Shown piece after piece: positions 19,512 through 29,607 of a stretch of 64,000 bases of DNA. The translations under genes and the position numbers were made by a program. Every line of letters begins with the position of its first letter. The first letter of the stretch is position 1. The notes beneath the pieces are model-generated. The model ran no database searches, was not told the origin of the DNA, and was given only the letters and a program-made list of their open reading frames with translations. This DNA is from Xanthobacteraceae bacterium (lineage in GTDB: Bacteria > Pseudomonadota > Alphaproteobacteria > Rhizobiales > Xanthobacteraceae): contig JALHMF010000003.1 of assembly GCA_022844205.1 (NCBI GenBank), positions 62,001-126,000 on the forward strand, given 5' to 3'.

Positions 19512-20942
19512 ATGAGCGAACCCATTGTCACCCGTTTTGCACCCTCGCCCACCGGCTTCCTCCACATCGGCGGCGCCCGCACGGCGTTGTTCAACTGGCT
19601 CTATGCCCGCCATCACGGCGGCAAGATGCTGCTCCGCATCGAGGACACGGATCGGGTTCGCTCGACCAAGCAAGCAATCGACGCGATCCTCGATGGACTG
19701 AACTGGCTCGGCATCAACTGGGACGGCGAGACGGTCTATCAGTCCGCCCGCGCCGAACGTCACCGGGAAGTGGCGGAACAGATGCTCGCCGCCGGAAAAG
19801 CCTATCGTTGCTACGCCTCGCCCGAGGAACTCCAGAACCTCCGCGACACCGCGCGCAAGGAAGGCCGCTCGCGCATTTATGACGGCCGCTGGCGCGACCG
19901 CGATCCGAAAGAAGCGCCGGAGGGAGTAAAGCCGGTCATCCGCCTAAAGGCGCCCTCGGAAGGCGAGACGGTGATCGAGGACAAAGTGCAGGGCCGTGTG
20001 GCCTGGCAGAACAAGGACCTCGATGATTTCGTGCTGCTTCGTTCCGACGGGAACCCGACCTACATGCTCTCGGTCGTCGCCGATGATCACGACATGGGTG
20101 TCACCCACATCATTCGCGGCGACGATCACCTGATCAACGGCGCACGGCAGAAGCAGATTTACGAGGCGCTCGGCTGGAAGGTGCCGGTGATGGCGCATAT
20201 CCCGCTGATCCATGGGCCGGACGGAGCGAAGCTTTCCAAGCGCCACGGTGCGCTCGGGGTCGAGGCCTATCGCGCGATGGGTTTTCTGCCGGCCGCACTT
20301 CGCAATTATCTCGTGCGGCTCGGCTGGAGCCACGGCGACCAGGAGATGTTTACCACCGATGAAATGGTGAAACTCTTTGAACTTGACCGCATCGGGCGGG
20401 CGGCTTCCCGTTTCGATTTCGCCAAGCTCGAAAATCTGAACGGGCTTTATATCCGCGCGACCCCCGACGAGGAATTGTTTGCGTCGCTGCTCGGCTTCGT
20501 CAAGGAATTGCCCGATGCCGGATTTTTCCAGCAGCGTCTGTCGGCCCGCAAGCCGCAGGTTCTGGCCGCACTCCCCGAAGTGAAGCAGCGGGCAAAAACG
20601 CTGATCGAGATCGCCGAGGGCCTTCGCTTCGTTCTGGCCGACCGCCCCCTGCAACTCGACGACAAGGCAATGACGATCCTGAGCAAGAATGCGCGCGGCC
20701 TTCTGAAGCAGGCGCTTGAGGCCATCAAGGCCGCCGAGTGGAATACCGGCACGCTGGATGAGGCGGTGCGGGGGCTTGCGGAGAAGGAAGGCCTCAAACT
20801 TGCGGCCATCGCCCAGCCGTTGCGCGCGGCATTGACCGGGCGCTCAACCTCGCCGGGCGTGTTCGAGGTGATGATGATTTTGGGCCGAGAGGAAAGCCTC
20901 GCCCGCCTCTCCGATCAGGTGGAAAGCAATTCCATCAGCTGA
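19512..20942 (+). CDS. gltX: Glutamyl-tRNA synthetase
   Basis: Charges tRNA-Glu. 476 residues, normal for the bacterial enzyme. HIGH-type motif [30 protein letters not shown] and KMSKS-type [12 protein letters not shown]. The C-terminal anticodon-binding region is intact. With a dedicated GlnRS next door, a strictly discriminating GluRS is plausible, but the sequence alone does not settle it. 126 bp separates it from gltA, which has its own promoter. Confidence 0.97.
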   Translation: MSEPIVTRFAPSPTGFLHIGGARTALFNWLYARHHGGKMLLRIEDTDRVRSTKQAIDAILDGLNWLGINWDGETVYQSARAERHREVAEQMLAAGKAYRCYASPEELQNLRDTARKEGRSRIYDGRWRDRDPKEAPEGVKPVIRLKAPSEGETVIEDKVQGRVAWQNKDLDDFVLLRSDGNPTYMLSVVADDHDMGVTHIIRGDDHLINGARQKQIYEALGWKVPVMAHIPLIHGPDGAKLSKRHGALGVEAYRAMGFLPAALRNYLVRLGWSHGDQEMFTTDEMVKLFELDRIGRAASRFDFAKLENLNGLYIRATPDEELFASLLGFVKELPDAGFFQQRLSARKPQVLAALPEVKQRAKTLIEIAEGLRFVLADRPLQLDDKAMTILSKNARGLLKQALEAIKAAEWNTGTLDEAVRGLAEKEGLKLAAIAQPLRAALTGRSTSPGVFEVMMILGREESLARLSDQVESNSIS

Positions 20943-20983
20943 GCCTTTCGTCTTAAGTGCTGTGGCCACCCGGTCCGTTTAGC

Positions 20984-21012
20984 TTGCAGTGCAGCACCGG
21001 ACGGACTACCTA
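20984..21012 (+). promoter_or_regulatory. Candidate promoter for gltA
   Basis: TTGCAG (20984-20989) and TACCTA (21007-21012) are separated by 17 bp. The transcript would start near 21019, leaving a leader of about 50 nt before the gltA ATG with a GGAG ribosome site. Confidence 0.5.
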
Positions 21013-21068
21013 ATCCCTGCATATTGGCCGCTGCCTGCTTGCGCAGCGCCAGCAGATGGAGAACCCGG

Positions 21069-22376
21069 ATGGACGCTAAAAACCCCGCGGCCAAATCCGC
21101 AAAACTTTCCACCGGAAACAAGAATTGGGATTTTCCGGTTTACGACGGCACGATTGGACCGTCGGTTGTCGATATCTCCAGGCTCTATGCCGATACCGGG
21201 ATGTTCACCTACGACCCCGGCTTCACCTCAACGGCAAGCTGTGAATCCAAGATCACCTATATCGACGGTGACAAAGGTGTTCTGCTTTATCGCGGCTATC
21301 CGATCGAGCAACTCGCCGAGCATGGGGACTTTCTGGAGACCTGCTACCTGCTCCTGTACGGCGAACTGCCGACCGCTTCGCAAAAAGCGGATTTCGTCCA
21401 ACGCGTGACGCGTCACACGATGGTCCACGAGCAGATGAGCCGCTTCTTCCAGGGCTTCCGCCGCGACGCGCATCCGATGGCGGTGCTGACAGGTTCTGTC
21501 GGGGCGCTGTCCGCCTTCTATCACGACAGCACGGATATTTCCGATCCTTTACAACGGCTGGTCGCTTCGATCCGTATGATCGCGAAGCTGCCGACGCTTT
21601 CCGCGATGGCGTTCAAATATTCGATCGGCCAGCCTTTCGTGTATCCGAAAAACGACCTCGATTATGCGTCGAATTTTCTGCGCATGTGCTTCGCGGTGCC
21701 GACCGAGGACTACAAGCCGAACCCGGTTCTGGCCCGCGCGATGGACCGCATCTTTATCCTGCATGCGGATCACGAACAGAACGCGTCGACCTCGACCGTG
21801 CGCCTGGCTGGCTCATCCGGCGCCAATCCGTTTGCCTGCATCGCCGCCGGCATCGCCTGCCTCTGGGGCCCCGCCCATGGCGGCGCCAACGAAGCAGCGC
21901 TCAAAATGCTCGACGAGATCGGCCACGTCGATCGCATCCCGGAATTCGTAAAGCGCGCAAAGGACAAGAACGATCCGTTCCGCCTGATGGGCTTTGGCCA
22001 TCGCGTGTATAAGAACTACGACCCGCGCGCGAAGATCATGCAGAAGACCTGCCACGAGGTCCTCGCCGAACTCGGCCACAAGGACGACCCGCTGCTCGAA
22101 GTCGCGATGGAGCTGGAGCGTCTGGCGCTCAAGGACGAATATTTCGTCGAGAAGAAGCTCTATCCGAACATCGACTTCTATTCAGGCATCACGCTGAAGG
22201 CGATGGGTTTCCCGACATCCATGTTCACGGTGCTCTTCGCCCTCGCCCGTACCGTCGGCTGGATCGCCCAATGGAAGGAAATGATCGAGGACCCGAACCA
22301 GAAGATCGGCCGCCCGCGTCAGCTCTATACCGGTGCGACCAAACGGGACTACGCCCCGATTTCCCGGCGTAAATGA
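21069..22376 (+). CDS. gltA: Citrate synthase (type II)
   Basis: Condenses acetyl-CoA with oxaloacetate, the entry step of the TCA cycle. 435 residues from the ATG at 21069, typical of the hexameric proteobacterial type. Catalytic residues: His in [11 protein letters not shown], His in [15 protein letters not shown] and Asp in NIDFYSG. The 15-codon upstream extension lacks family sequence. Followed by a strong terminator that lies inside the end of the convergent lpxB. Confidence 0.97.
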   Translation: MDAKNPAAKSAKLSTGNKNWDFPVYDGTIGPSVVDISRLYADTGMFTYDPGFTSTASCESKITYIDGDKGVLLYRGYPIEQLAEHGDFLETCYLLLYGELPTASQKADFVQRVTRHTMVHEQMSRFFQGFRRDAHPMAVLTGSVGALSAFYHDSTDISDPLQRLVASIRMIAKLPTLSAMAFKYSIGQPFVYPKNDLDYASNFLRMCFAVPTEDYKPNPVLARAMDRIFILHADHEQNASTSTVRLAGSSGANPFACIAAGIACLWGPAHGGANEAALKMLDEIGHVDRIPEFVKRAKDKNDPFRLMGFGHRVYKNYDPRAKIMQKTCHEVLAELGHKDDPLLEVAMELERLALKDEYFVEKKLYPNIDFYSGITLKAMGFPTSMFTVLFALARTVGWIAQWKEMIEDPNQKIGRPRQLYTGATKRDYAPISRRK

Positions 22377-22393
22377 ACAGCGAAGGTGGAAGA

Positions 22394-23599
22394 TTACGAA
22401 CGGGGCGCGCTGCGCCCCGTTTTCGTTTCAACGAGTTGAATGATTGTCCGTGCCGCCAGCTCTTTCGGATTTTCCCCGCTCATGCCGAACATCGCGTCAA
22501 TCCGGGTGAACCCTTCCAGTTGTCTCTCGCGGGCTTCCCCTTCGTCCAGCAAGGCGAGCAGCGCCGGAGCCAGGTTGGCCGCCTTGCATCTCGACTGAAG
22601 AAAATCCGGAATAAAAGTTTCCTTCAGGAGGATGTTCGGCAGCACCGGCGAATCGATGGTGGAAATCGCCCGCACGAATTTTTCCTCGATCGTTGGGAGC
22701 TTGTAAGCGACCACCATCGGTATCTGGGCCAGCGCCAGTTCCAGCGTGATCGTGCCGGAAGCGGCAATCGCCGCCCGCGCACGCCGGAAGGCGGCATATT
22801 TCTCCGCTTCATTGGTAATCAGCCGCGGTTGAACGGGCCACTCCGAAACTGCCTGCCTGATTTGCTCCAGTCTTGATGGAAGCGTCGGCAATACGAACTC
22901 CGCGCCGGTTTTTTGCGCCCTGATGCGCGCGACGGTTTCCCCGAACACTTGCGACAGCCGGGATATTTCGGATCGCCGGCTGCCCGGCAGAACAAGCACC
23001 AGCGGATTCTCGGCGTCAGCCCGCGCGCGGCGCTCGTCTTCGCTGGCGGGACGCATTTCCAGCAGATGTTCCAGCAACGGATGCCCGACATAGGTGCAGG
23101 GCGGTCCGCCAAGCTGCCGGTGAACTTCCGGCTCGAACGGGAACAGCGCCAGAATATGATCGATGTAAGGGCGCATCGCGCGGGCGCGGCCAGGCCGCCA
23201 TATCCAGACCGTCGGCGAAACGTATTTGACGATGGGCAGGTCCGGCAGCACGCGCCGCACCCGCTTCGCCACCCTGCCCGTGAAATCCGGACTGTCGATC
23301 AGCAGAAGTACGTCCGGAGGCGCGATGGCGACCGCCGCCGCAGTTTCACGCAAGCGCCGGAGGATCAAGGGAAGTTTTTTCAGCACGGCGACAAACCCGA
23401 TGGCGGTCACATCCTCCATCGGAAATTGAGTTTTAAGTCCTTGTGCTTCCATGGCGTCGCCGCCGACCCCGCGAAAACGCGCGTGACCGCCAAGCTGTTG
23501 TTTCAATGCAGCCATCAGCGGGCCGCCGAGCTTGTCGCCGGAATCCTCGCCCGCCACGATGAAGACATCGAGCGGCCGTTCGGTGGGTGGCTGCGTCAC
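22394..23599 (-). CDS. lpxB: Lipid-A-disaccharide synthase
   Basis: Glycosyltransferase (GT19) that joins lipid X and UDP-diacylglucosamine to form the lipid A disaccharide at the inner membrane. 401 residues, normal. The N-terminal FIVAGEDSGDKLGG, SPTVWIWRPGRA, LVLPGSRRSEI and the C-terminal SGTITLELALAQIPMVVAYK are family hallmarks. The ATG overlaps the lpxI stop (ATGA), and the 3' end overlaps the gltA terminator. Confidence 0.96.
   Translation of the reverse strand: MTQPPTERPLDVFIVAGEDSGDKLGGPLMAALKQQLGGHARFRGVGGDAMEAQGLKTQFPMEDVTAIGFVAVLKKLPLILRRLRETAAAVAIAPPDVLLLIDSPDFTGRVAKRVRRVLPDLPIVKYVSPTVWIWRPGRARAMRPYIDHILALFPFEPEVHRQLGGPPCTYVGHPLLEHLLEMRPASEDERRARADAENPLVLVLPGSRRSEISRLSQVFGETVARIRAQKTGAEFVLPTLPSRLEQIRQAVSEWPVQPRLITNEAEKYAAFRRARAAIAASGTITLELALAQIPMVVAYKLPTIEEKFVRAISTIDSPVLPNILLKETFIPDFLQSRCKAANLAPALLALLDEGEARERQLEGFTRIDAMFGMSGENPKELAARTIIQLVETKTGRSAPRS
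22399..22425 (+). terminator. gltA terminator, embedded in the lpxB 3' end
   Basis: A perfect 10-bp stem, AACGGGGCGC / GCGCCCCGTT (22399-22408 and 22412-22421), has a 3-nt loop and is followed by TTTCGTTT on the plus strand. It overlaps the last codons of lpxB on the other strand. Confidence 0.75.
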
Positions 23600-24471
23600 G
23601 GCATTGCCTTGTAGCCGGAAAGAAAAATGCCCGCGGTATCGGCCGCATTAGCGATTGCAGAGGGATCGGAGATGATGGTGCCGCCCGCTTCGACCGCGAT
23701 GCCGTTCAGGCCCGCTGCGTTGGCTTGGGCAACCGTGTCGGGTCCGATCGCGGGCAGATCGATGCGGCGGTCCTGTTTCGGCTTTGGCGCCTTCACGAGT
23801 ACGCCGGCGCGTCCGGAAAAACGCACGCGGCCCTTGGCGCGCAGTTCAGCCAGATGCGACAGCATTTCCGCCGTCCCACCCGCCGCCTCGATTGCAAGCA
23901 CGCGTTTTCCCGCGACCACGACGGCCTGGCCGACATCGTATGGGCCCATCGCGCGGATGATTTCAAATCCGAGCGCAATGTCCGCTTCATCGTCGCTTGA
24001 TGGATGAATCCTTCCGGCGGGGCCTTCCGGCATCAACAGCTCCGGCAGGATTTCATGCACGCCCCGGACCCTGAAGCCCTCGTCGTCGATCAGCTTCGCG
24101 ATGCTGGAAAGCAATGTATTGTCGCCGCCACGATAGGCCCTGGCGATTTTCGGCAGCAGCATCAGGGTCTTGAGATCGAAGCCGATCTGCGTCATCGCCG
24201 GCCGCACCAGACTGCCGATCATCACAAGCTCGGTGCAGCCTTCCTTGCGCATCAAGCCGAACAGCGTTCCAAGTTTGCCGAGCTTCAGCCAGTGATGCGG
24301 GTAACGCTCGACGGCGGCATCGGCAAAACCGCGGAGCAGAAACAAAACAAAGCCGCGGCCTTGTTTTGTGAGCGTCTCGGCGACCGCCGGCGGGAACACG
24401 CCGCCGCCGCAAATGATACCGATCTTCGCATGTTGCATCGGCGGGTCATCCGATGTCAGCCGGCTGCTCAC
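23596..24471 (-). CDS. lpxI: UDP-2,3-diacylglucosamine diphosphatase LpxI
   Basis: Hydrolyses UDP-2,3-diacylglucosamine to lipid X; alphaproteobacteria use LpxI where enterics use LpxH. 291 residues. Visible features: the N-terminal IGIICGGGVFPPAVAE, the central GGDNTLLSSIAKLIDDEGF and the C-terminal KQDRRIDLPAIGPDTV. The start may instead be Met12 (MQHAKIGII). It begins 3 bases after lpxA and overlaps lpxB, so the three are translationally linked. Confidence 0.93.
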   Translation of the reverse strand: MSSRLTSDDPPMQHAKIGIICGGGVFPPAVAETLTKQGRGFVLFLLRGFADAAVERYPHHWLKLGKLGTLFGLMRKEGCTELVMIGSLVRPAMTQIGFDLKTLMLLPKIARAYRGGDNTLLSSIAKLIDDEGFRVRGVHEILPELLMPEGPAGRIHPSSDDEADIALGFEIIRAMGPYDVGQAVVVAGKRVLAIEAAGGTAEMLSHLAELRAKGRVRFSGRAGVLVKAPKPKQDRRIDLPAIGPDTVAQANAAGLNGIAVEAGGTIISDPSAIANAADTAGIFLSGYKAMP

Positions 24472-24474
24472 GGC

Positions 24475-25272
24475 TCAATCTTCAGCGTCGCTGCGAGCGC
24501 CCGCCAGCGGGCGCTTGCCGGAACGAATGAATTGCACGATGCGCTGCACGTTCGCATCGTCGGCGTATTGGATCGCGACCTCTTCGAGCCGGTCCTTGAA
24601 TGCGCCCTCGCCATGAAAAAGAACCTTATAGGCGTTGCGCAGGCGATGAATCGCATCGCGTGAAAAACCGCGCCGCTTGAGGCCAATCAGGTTCAGTCCG
24701 CCCAGCGCCGCGCGATGGCCGATGGCGGCGCCGAACGGGATGACGTCTTCCGTGACGCCGACTAGCCCGCCCACGACCGCGTACTCGCCGACGCGGTTGA
24801 ACTGGTGGACCGCGCACATGCCGCCGAGGAACACGTTGTCGCCGATCTCCGCATGTCCGCCGAGCGTTGCGTTGTTGGCGAAGATCACGCCGTTACCGAC
24901 GATGCTGTCGTGGCCCACATGCGAGCCGGTCATCAGGAAACAGTTGTTGCCGAGCCGTGTTTCGCCGCGGCCGCCGGCCGTGCCGGTGTTCAGCGTCGAG
25001 CCTTCGCGGATGATGCAGTCCGAGCCGACGAAGAGCTTTGTCTTCTCGCCCTTGTAATGCACCGACTGCGGCGGCGTACCGACGCAAGCATTGGGGTAGA
25101 TGGTCGTCCGCTCGCCGATGCTGGTGACGCCGCTGACATACACGTTCGCGATCAGCTTGCAGCCGTCCGCGATCGAGACATCCGGCCCCACCATGCAGTG
25201 GGGACCGATCTCGACATCCGAGCCGAGCCGCGCGCCGCCGGCGACCCGCGCCGTGGAATCGATCTTTGCCAA
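24475..25272 (-). CDS. lpxA: Acyl-ACP--UDP-GlcNAc O-acyltransferase
   Basis: First enzyme of lipid A synthesis; adds a 3-hydroxyacyl chain to UDP-GlcNAc. 265 residues, normal. A left-handed beta-helix of hexapeptide repeats runs through the first 190 residues. The catalytic His lies in GSHVGHDSIVGNGV. The C-terminal helical part follows GLKRRGFSRDAIHRLRNAY. Three bases separate it from fabZ upstream. Confidence 0.97.
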   Translation of the reverse strand: MAKIDSTARVAGGARLGSDVEIGPHCMVGPDVSIADGCKLIANVYVSGVTSIGERTTIYPNACVGTPPQSVHYKGEKTKLFVGSDCIIREGSTLNTGTAGGRGETRLGNNCFLMTGSHVGHDSIVGNGVIFANNATLGGHAEIGDNVFLGGMCAVHQFNRVGEYAVVGGLVGVTEDVIPFGAAIGHRAALGGLNLIGLKRRGFSRDAIHRLRNAYKVLFHGEGAFKDRLEEVAIQYADDANVQRIVQFIRSGKRPLAGARSDAED

Positions 25273-25275
25273 GGT

Positions 25276-25731
25276 CTATTCTTTCGTGATCATTGCGCCG
25301 AGTTCTGCTTCCGCGACAAGCTTGCCGTTTACTTTGGCTTCCGCGCGGAACCACCACATCGTCTTTTTACGGTTCTTCTTCTGGATGTGATACTCGACCA
25401 CATCGCCGGGCACGACCGGCTTTCTGAATTTTGCCTGATCGACGGTCAGGAAATAAACCGAGCCCGCCGCCTCCGTGAAGCCTTGCCATAGCGCGCACGC
25501 GGCACCGCCAGTCTGCGCCATGCCTTCCAGCAGCAGTACGCCCGGCATCACCGGACGGCCGGGAAAATGGCCCTGAAAAAATGGCTCGTTCACGGTGACG
25601 TTCTTGATGCCGATGCATGACTCGTCGTGAATGATGTTAACAATCCGGTCCACGAGCAGGAATGGATAGCGGTGCGGCAGGAGCCGCATGATGTCGGTCG
25701 TCTCAAGGCTGGTTGGCATGGTCGAATTCAT
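25276..25731 (-). CDS. fabZ: 3-hydroxyacyl-ACP dehydratase FabZ
   Basis: Dehydrates 3-hydroxyacyl-ACP in fatty acid synthesis and competes with LpxA/LpxD for the same substrates, which explains its place among the lpx genes. 151 residues, hot-dog fold. Motifs: [13 protein letters not shown], catalytic His in [14 protein letters not shown] and Glu in VLLLEGMAQ. It lies 12 bp after lpxD. Confidence 0.97.
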   Translation of the reverse strand: MNSTMPTSLETTDIMRLLPHRYPFLLVDRIVNIIHDESCIGIKNVTVNEPFFQGHFPGRPVMPGVLLLEGMAQTGGAACALWQGFTEAAGSVYFLTVDQAKFRKPVVPGDVVEYHIQKKNRKKTMWWFRAEAKVNGKLVAEAELGAMITKE

Positions 25732-25743
25732 GGCCCGATCCGG

Positions 25744-26811
25744 TCAGTCGTTTTTTCCCGAAGGCTGCGGCTTGCCGCGCCCCTTGGCGGCAAGCTGCTT
25801 TAGCACGGTAACCTCGCGCAGGAATTCCAATCTTGGCTTGCCCGGAAAGCCCATCCAGTGTTCTCCGGCGGGCACGTCCGTAATCAGCCCGGTGCCCGCG
25901 TAGATTACAGCCCCCTCGCCGATGGTGAGATGGTCGGACATGCCGACCTTGCCGCCGATCATGACACGGTCGCCGATCTTCACGCTGCCGGAAATGCCGA
26001 CCTGTCCGGCGATCACGCAGTGGCGGCCGATCAGCACATTGTGCCCGATATGCACGACATTATCGATTTTGGTGCACTCGCCGATCATGGTGTCGCGGCC
26101 GGCTCCCCGGTCGATGGTGCTGCCGGCGCCAATTTCCACGTCATCCTGAACGATCACGCGGCCGAGCTGCGGCACCTTGAGGTGTCCCTTCGGCCCCGCC
26201 ACGAAACCGAAGCCGTCCTGGCCGAGATGCGCCCCGGGATGGATGATCACGCGGTCGCCGATCAGGGAGTGGAGAATGGTGGCGCCCGGACCGATGGAGC
26301 AATCCCGTCCAATGCGCACGTCGGCGCCGATCACGGCATTGGCGCCGATCACGGTCCCCGAGCCGATTTCGGCACCGGCACCGATCACCGCACCCGGGTC
26401 CACGATCACGCCGTCCTCCAGGCGCGCCTCGTGATGCACCGAAGCGCCGGGATCGACGCCGCGCGCGCCGAAAGACGAAACGGGTGAAAGCGAGGATTCA
26501 AACAGGACGCGCGCGACGGTGACGTACGCTAAATAGGCGTTCTTCGAGACGAGGAGTGCCGTCCCCTTCAACGTCTCACCCGCATATTTCGGGCTGATCA
26601 GGCAGGCGCCCGCCCGCGTCTCGCGAAAGGCGTCGAGAAACTTCGGACTCTCCAGAAAGGCCAGATCCCTCGGCCCGGCAAGATCGAGCGGCTTTACGTT
26701 CTCGATCACCGCCAGCGGATCGAACGAACCGCACGGCTCCGCGCCCGTGAGCGCAACGATTTCCTGCAAGGTAATCGTCTGGCTGGGACGGGCAAAAATG
26801 GGCTCGGTCAT
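25744..26811 (-). CDS. lpxD: UDP-3-O-acylglucosamine N-acyltransferase
   Basis: Third lipid A enzyme; adds the N-linked hydroxyacyl chain. 355 residues. The N-terminal uridine-binding domain (about 1-105) is followed by a hexapeptide-repeat beta-helix. The catalytic His lies in VHIGHNVLIG, and the segment IDRGAGRDTMIGE is typical. A C-terminal helix follows. Same transcript direction as bamA upstream (52 bp gap). Confidence 0.96.
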   Translation of the reverse strand: MTEPIFARPSQTITLQEIVALTGAEPCGSFDPLAVIENVKPLDLAGPRDLAFLESPKFLDAFRETRAGACLISPKYAGETLKGTALLVSKNAYLAYVTVARVLFESSLSPVSSFGARGVDPGASVHHEARLEDGVIVDPGAVIGAGAEIGSGTVIGANAVIGADVRIGRDCSIGPGATILHSLIGDRVIIHPGAHLGQDGFGFVAGPKGHLKVPQLGRVIVQDDVEIGAGSTIDRGAGRDTMIGECTKIDNVVHIGHNVLIGRHCVIAGQVGISGSVKIGDRVMIGGKVGMSDHLTIGEGAVIYAGTGLITDVPAGEHWMGFPGKPRLEFLREVTVLKQLAAKGRGKPQPSGKND

Positions 26812-26863
26812 GCGCGAACCGCCGGAGAGAATGAATTGAACGACCGCGGGCAGCGCGCGGAAA

Positions 26864-29362
26864 TCAGAAACGCTGCCCCATGCCGAAGCGGAAAGCCTGT
26901 GTCTTGTCCGCGGAGTCTTTCGACAGGACGAAGGAGTAGTCGAAGCGCAGCGGGCCCATCGGCGAGGCCCAGATCAGGCTCATGCCGACGGAGGAGCGGA
27001 TTTGGTTGGCATCGGCCAGGCAGATGGAGCCTTTCAGCGAACTGCCGCTTGGGCAAGGCACAGGCGCTATTGCACCGGTAAACGTCGTAGAGCCTTTATA
27101 GCCCCATGAATTTCCGACGTCCGCAAACACGGCACCCTTCAGCCCGAATTCCTTGGGCAGATTCGGGAATGGGAACATAAGCTCGGCACTGGCACCCCAG
27201 TACATGCTGCCACCCAATGCGTCGCGGCCGGTTGAACCCAAGTCACGCGGTCCAATGCCGGCCGGCGCGAAGCCGCGCACGAGATTCGGACCCATGAAGA
27301 AGTGGTCCAGCACCAGCAGTTCATGGCCGCCCCAGCCAGCGATGTAACCGCCCTGCAAGCGAATGATGCCGGTGATGTCATCCGTCACCGGGAAATAGTT
27401 GCGGTTATCGATGGAGGTCTTGAAGAATTTCACGTCGCCGCCGACGCCGGCGAAATCCTGCGCGAAGTTGATGAAGGATCCTTCGGTGGGATTTTGATTC
27501 TCGTTCAGGCTGTTGTGGATGAGCGAATATCCGACCAGCGAGGTCAGGCGCTCGCCCTGAAGCTGCTTGTACGCGTTTGAAACTTCAGCGAGGTTGCCGG
27601 GCTGGTTACCTGCAGCAGGAAGGTTGTCGATATCGCACGTTGTGCCCGCAATCGTGGGATTAGTCACAATAGGAGCGCCAGTTGAATCAACCGTACATCC
27701 GTCCCGATACCTGGGATCGATATCGACTTTACGATTGTAAATCGAATAGCGTAGCCCGAGCGTCAGTTCTTCCTTCAACGGCAGGCCGAACCGCAGGTTC
27801 ATGCCGGTGGTGGTGAGGTCAACCGGGTTGTAGGTCGAACGCAGGTTCGTCTTCGTGAAGATGTCGAAGCCCGCCGCGACGCGCGTGCCGAGGAAGTAGG
27901 GCTCGGTGAACGAGAATTCGGCGCTGCGGACGCGCTGGCCGTAGCCGGCCGATATCTTCACATGCTGGCCGCGGCCGAGGAAGTTTCGTTCACCCACCGA
28001 TACTTCGCCGATCACGCCGTCCGTGGTCGAGTAGCCGCCGCCGATAGAGAATTCGCCGGTAAGCTGCTCTTCCACTTCCACGTTCAGCACGATGCGGTCG
28101 GCGGCCGAGCCGGGCTCGTTGGTGACGCGGGTGGTCTTGAAGTAACCGAGATTCTTCAAGCGGCGCTCGGCGCGGTCCACGAGGACGCGGTTATAGGGGT
28201 CGCCTTCCAGAATATCGAACTCGCGGCGAATGACGTGATCGCGCGTGCGGGTGTTGCCGCGCACGTTGATGCGCTCGACATAAATGCGGGAGCCTTCCTC
28301 GACGACAAAGGTGATGTTGATGACGAAATTCGTCACATCGCGGTCGCCGCGCGGGCGCACCTGCGCAAAGGCGTAACCGCGCTTGGAGAGTTCAATCGTG
28401 ATCAGCTCGATCGATTTCTCAACCTGTTCCGCGTTGTAGGTACCCCCACTCTTCGTGCGCAGAAGCCGGCTCAGATCGTCCGCGTTCACGTCGCGCAGGT
28501 TCGAAACGACATTGATCGTGCCGAATTTGTACTGCTGGCCTTCGTCGAGCGTGAGCGTCAGAACGAAGCCGCCTTCCTTGCTGTCGAGATCGACCGTCGC
28601 GGAAATGATGCGGAAATCGGCGTAACCGTTCTTCAGGTAGAAGCGGCGCAGGATTTCCTGGTCCGCGCTGACGCGGTCGGCGTCATAGAGGTCGCGGTTG
28701 TTCAGGAAGCTCAGCCAGTTCGTCTGCTGCGACGTGATCGTGTCGCGCAGCTTGAAATCGGAGAACTTGTTGTTGCCGATGAACACGATCTTCTTGATCG
28801 TCGTCTTGTCGCCTTCGTTGATCTCGAACACGAGATCGACGCGGCCGTTCGGCTGATCGATGACTTTCGGATCGACGCGGACGTTCAGCAGGCCCTGCCG
28901 GCGATACACATCGATGATTCTCTGAACGTCGGCCTGCACGGTCGGGCGCGAAAGCGCGCCGCGCGGCCGCGACTGGATTTCACTGGTGAGGGATTCGTCC
29001 TTGACCTTCTTGTTGCCTTCGAAGGCGATGCGATTGATCGTCGAATTCTCGACGACGATCACCACCAGACGGCCGCCGACCTGATTGATGCGGACGTCTT
29101 CATAGAGGCCGGTCGCATAAAGCGCCTTCAGGGCCTCGTCGATCTTCACGGAATCGAGCCGCTCGCCCGGACGAAGCTGGAAATAGCTGCGGATGGTCTC
29201 GGCATCGACGCGCCGATTGCCCTGCACAACGATGGTGCTCGCGGACTGGGCAAAAACCGGCTGCGTGGAGGCGAGATTCCCCACGGTGGCGGTAGCCGCC
29301 ACCATCAGCGCCAGTGTCGCGCCAGCCGCGACCCGCCTGAGAACCCCCAATTTACTTCCCAT
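26864..29362 (-). CDS. bamA: Outer-membrane protein assembly factor BamA
   Basis: Central pore of the BAM complex, which folds beta-barrel proteins into the outer membrane. 832 residues from the chosen ATG at 29362; an upstream ATG at 29404 would add 14 residues and neither has an ideal ribosome site. A signal peptide (residues about 1-40, ending near QPVFAQSAS) precedes five POTRA domains (about 41-420, beginning IVVQGNRRVDAETIRSYF) and the surface-antigen barrel (about 440-832). The barrel ends in ...FRFGMGQRF with a C-terminal Phe, the outer-membrane sorting signal. Confidence 0.95.
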   Translation of the reverse strand: MGSKLGVLRRVAAGATLALMVAATATVGNLASTQPVFAQSASTIVVQGNRRVDAETIRSYFQLRPGERLDSVKIDEALKALYATGLYEDVRINQVGGRLVVIVVENSTINRIAFEGNKKVKDESLTSEIQSRPRGALSRPTVQADVQRIIDVYRRQGLLNVRVDPKVIDQPNGRVDLVFEINEGDKTTIKKIVFIGNNKFSDFKLRDTITSQQTNWLSFLNNRDLYDADRVSADQEILRRFYLKNGYADFRIISATVDLDSKEGGFVLTLTLDEGQQYKFGTINVVSNLRDVNADDLSRLLRTKSGGTYNAEQVEKSIELITIELSKRGYAFAQVRPRGDRDVTNFVINITFVVEEGSRIYVERINVRGNTRTRDHVIRREFDILEGDPYNRVLVDRAERRLKNLGYFKTTRVTNEPGSAADRIVLNVEVEEQLTGEFSIGGGYSTTDGVIGEVSVGERNFLGRGQHVKISAGYGQRVRSAEFSFTEPYFLGTRVAAGFDIFTKTNLRSTYNPVDLTTTGMNLRFGLPLKEELTLGLRYSIYNRKVDIDPRYRDGCTVDSTGAPIVTNPTIAGTTCDIDNLPAAGNQPGNLAEVSNAYKQLQGERLTSLVGYSLIHNSLNENQNPTEGSFINFAQDFAGVGGDVKFFKTSIDNRNYFPVTDDITGIIRLQGGYIAGWGGHELLVLDHFFMGPNLVRGFAPAGIGPRDLGSTGRDALGGSMYWGASAELMFPFPNLPKEFGLKGAVFADVGNSWGYKGSTTFTGAIAPVPCPSGSSLKGSICLADANQIRSSVGMSLIWASPMGPLRFDYSFVLSKDSADKTQAFRFGMGQRF

Positions 29363-29588
29363 CCTCAACGCGACCTGCTTCCGCCTGACAGACGCAACGC
29401 CCATTCACCGTGCGCGTGGGCACACGGCGTCCCAACCCTCTTAAGTCAGGTTTGGCAGACTATTCATAGGCTTGCAACCCGAAGGGCTACCCAAAAAAAC
29501 GCAAAACCAAGGCATTTCCCGGGCGCAGTTGCCGCATGGCAACGGGTTCCGGGAACCCCAGGGTCGCAGGGTGAACGAATACCCCTAA

Positions 29589-29607
29589 GAGGCGTTTAAA
29601 ACGCCTC
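29589..29607. other. Short palindrome at the rseP stop
   Basis: GAGGCGTTT-A-AAACGCCTC overlaps the rseP stop codon. The loop is too small and no T-run follows on the minus strand, so it is not a good terminator. The rest of the 29363-29605 gap should contain the bamA promoter, but I could not place one confidently. Confidence 0.4.

Noticed and set aside
27962-29599. 545-residue plus-strand frame opposite bamA.
   Set aside because: Mirror frame of a strongly biased gene; Asp/Val/Arg-rich with no domain.
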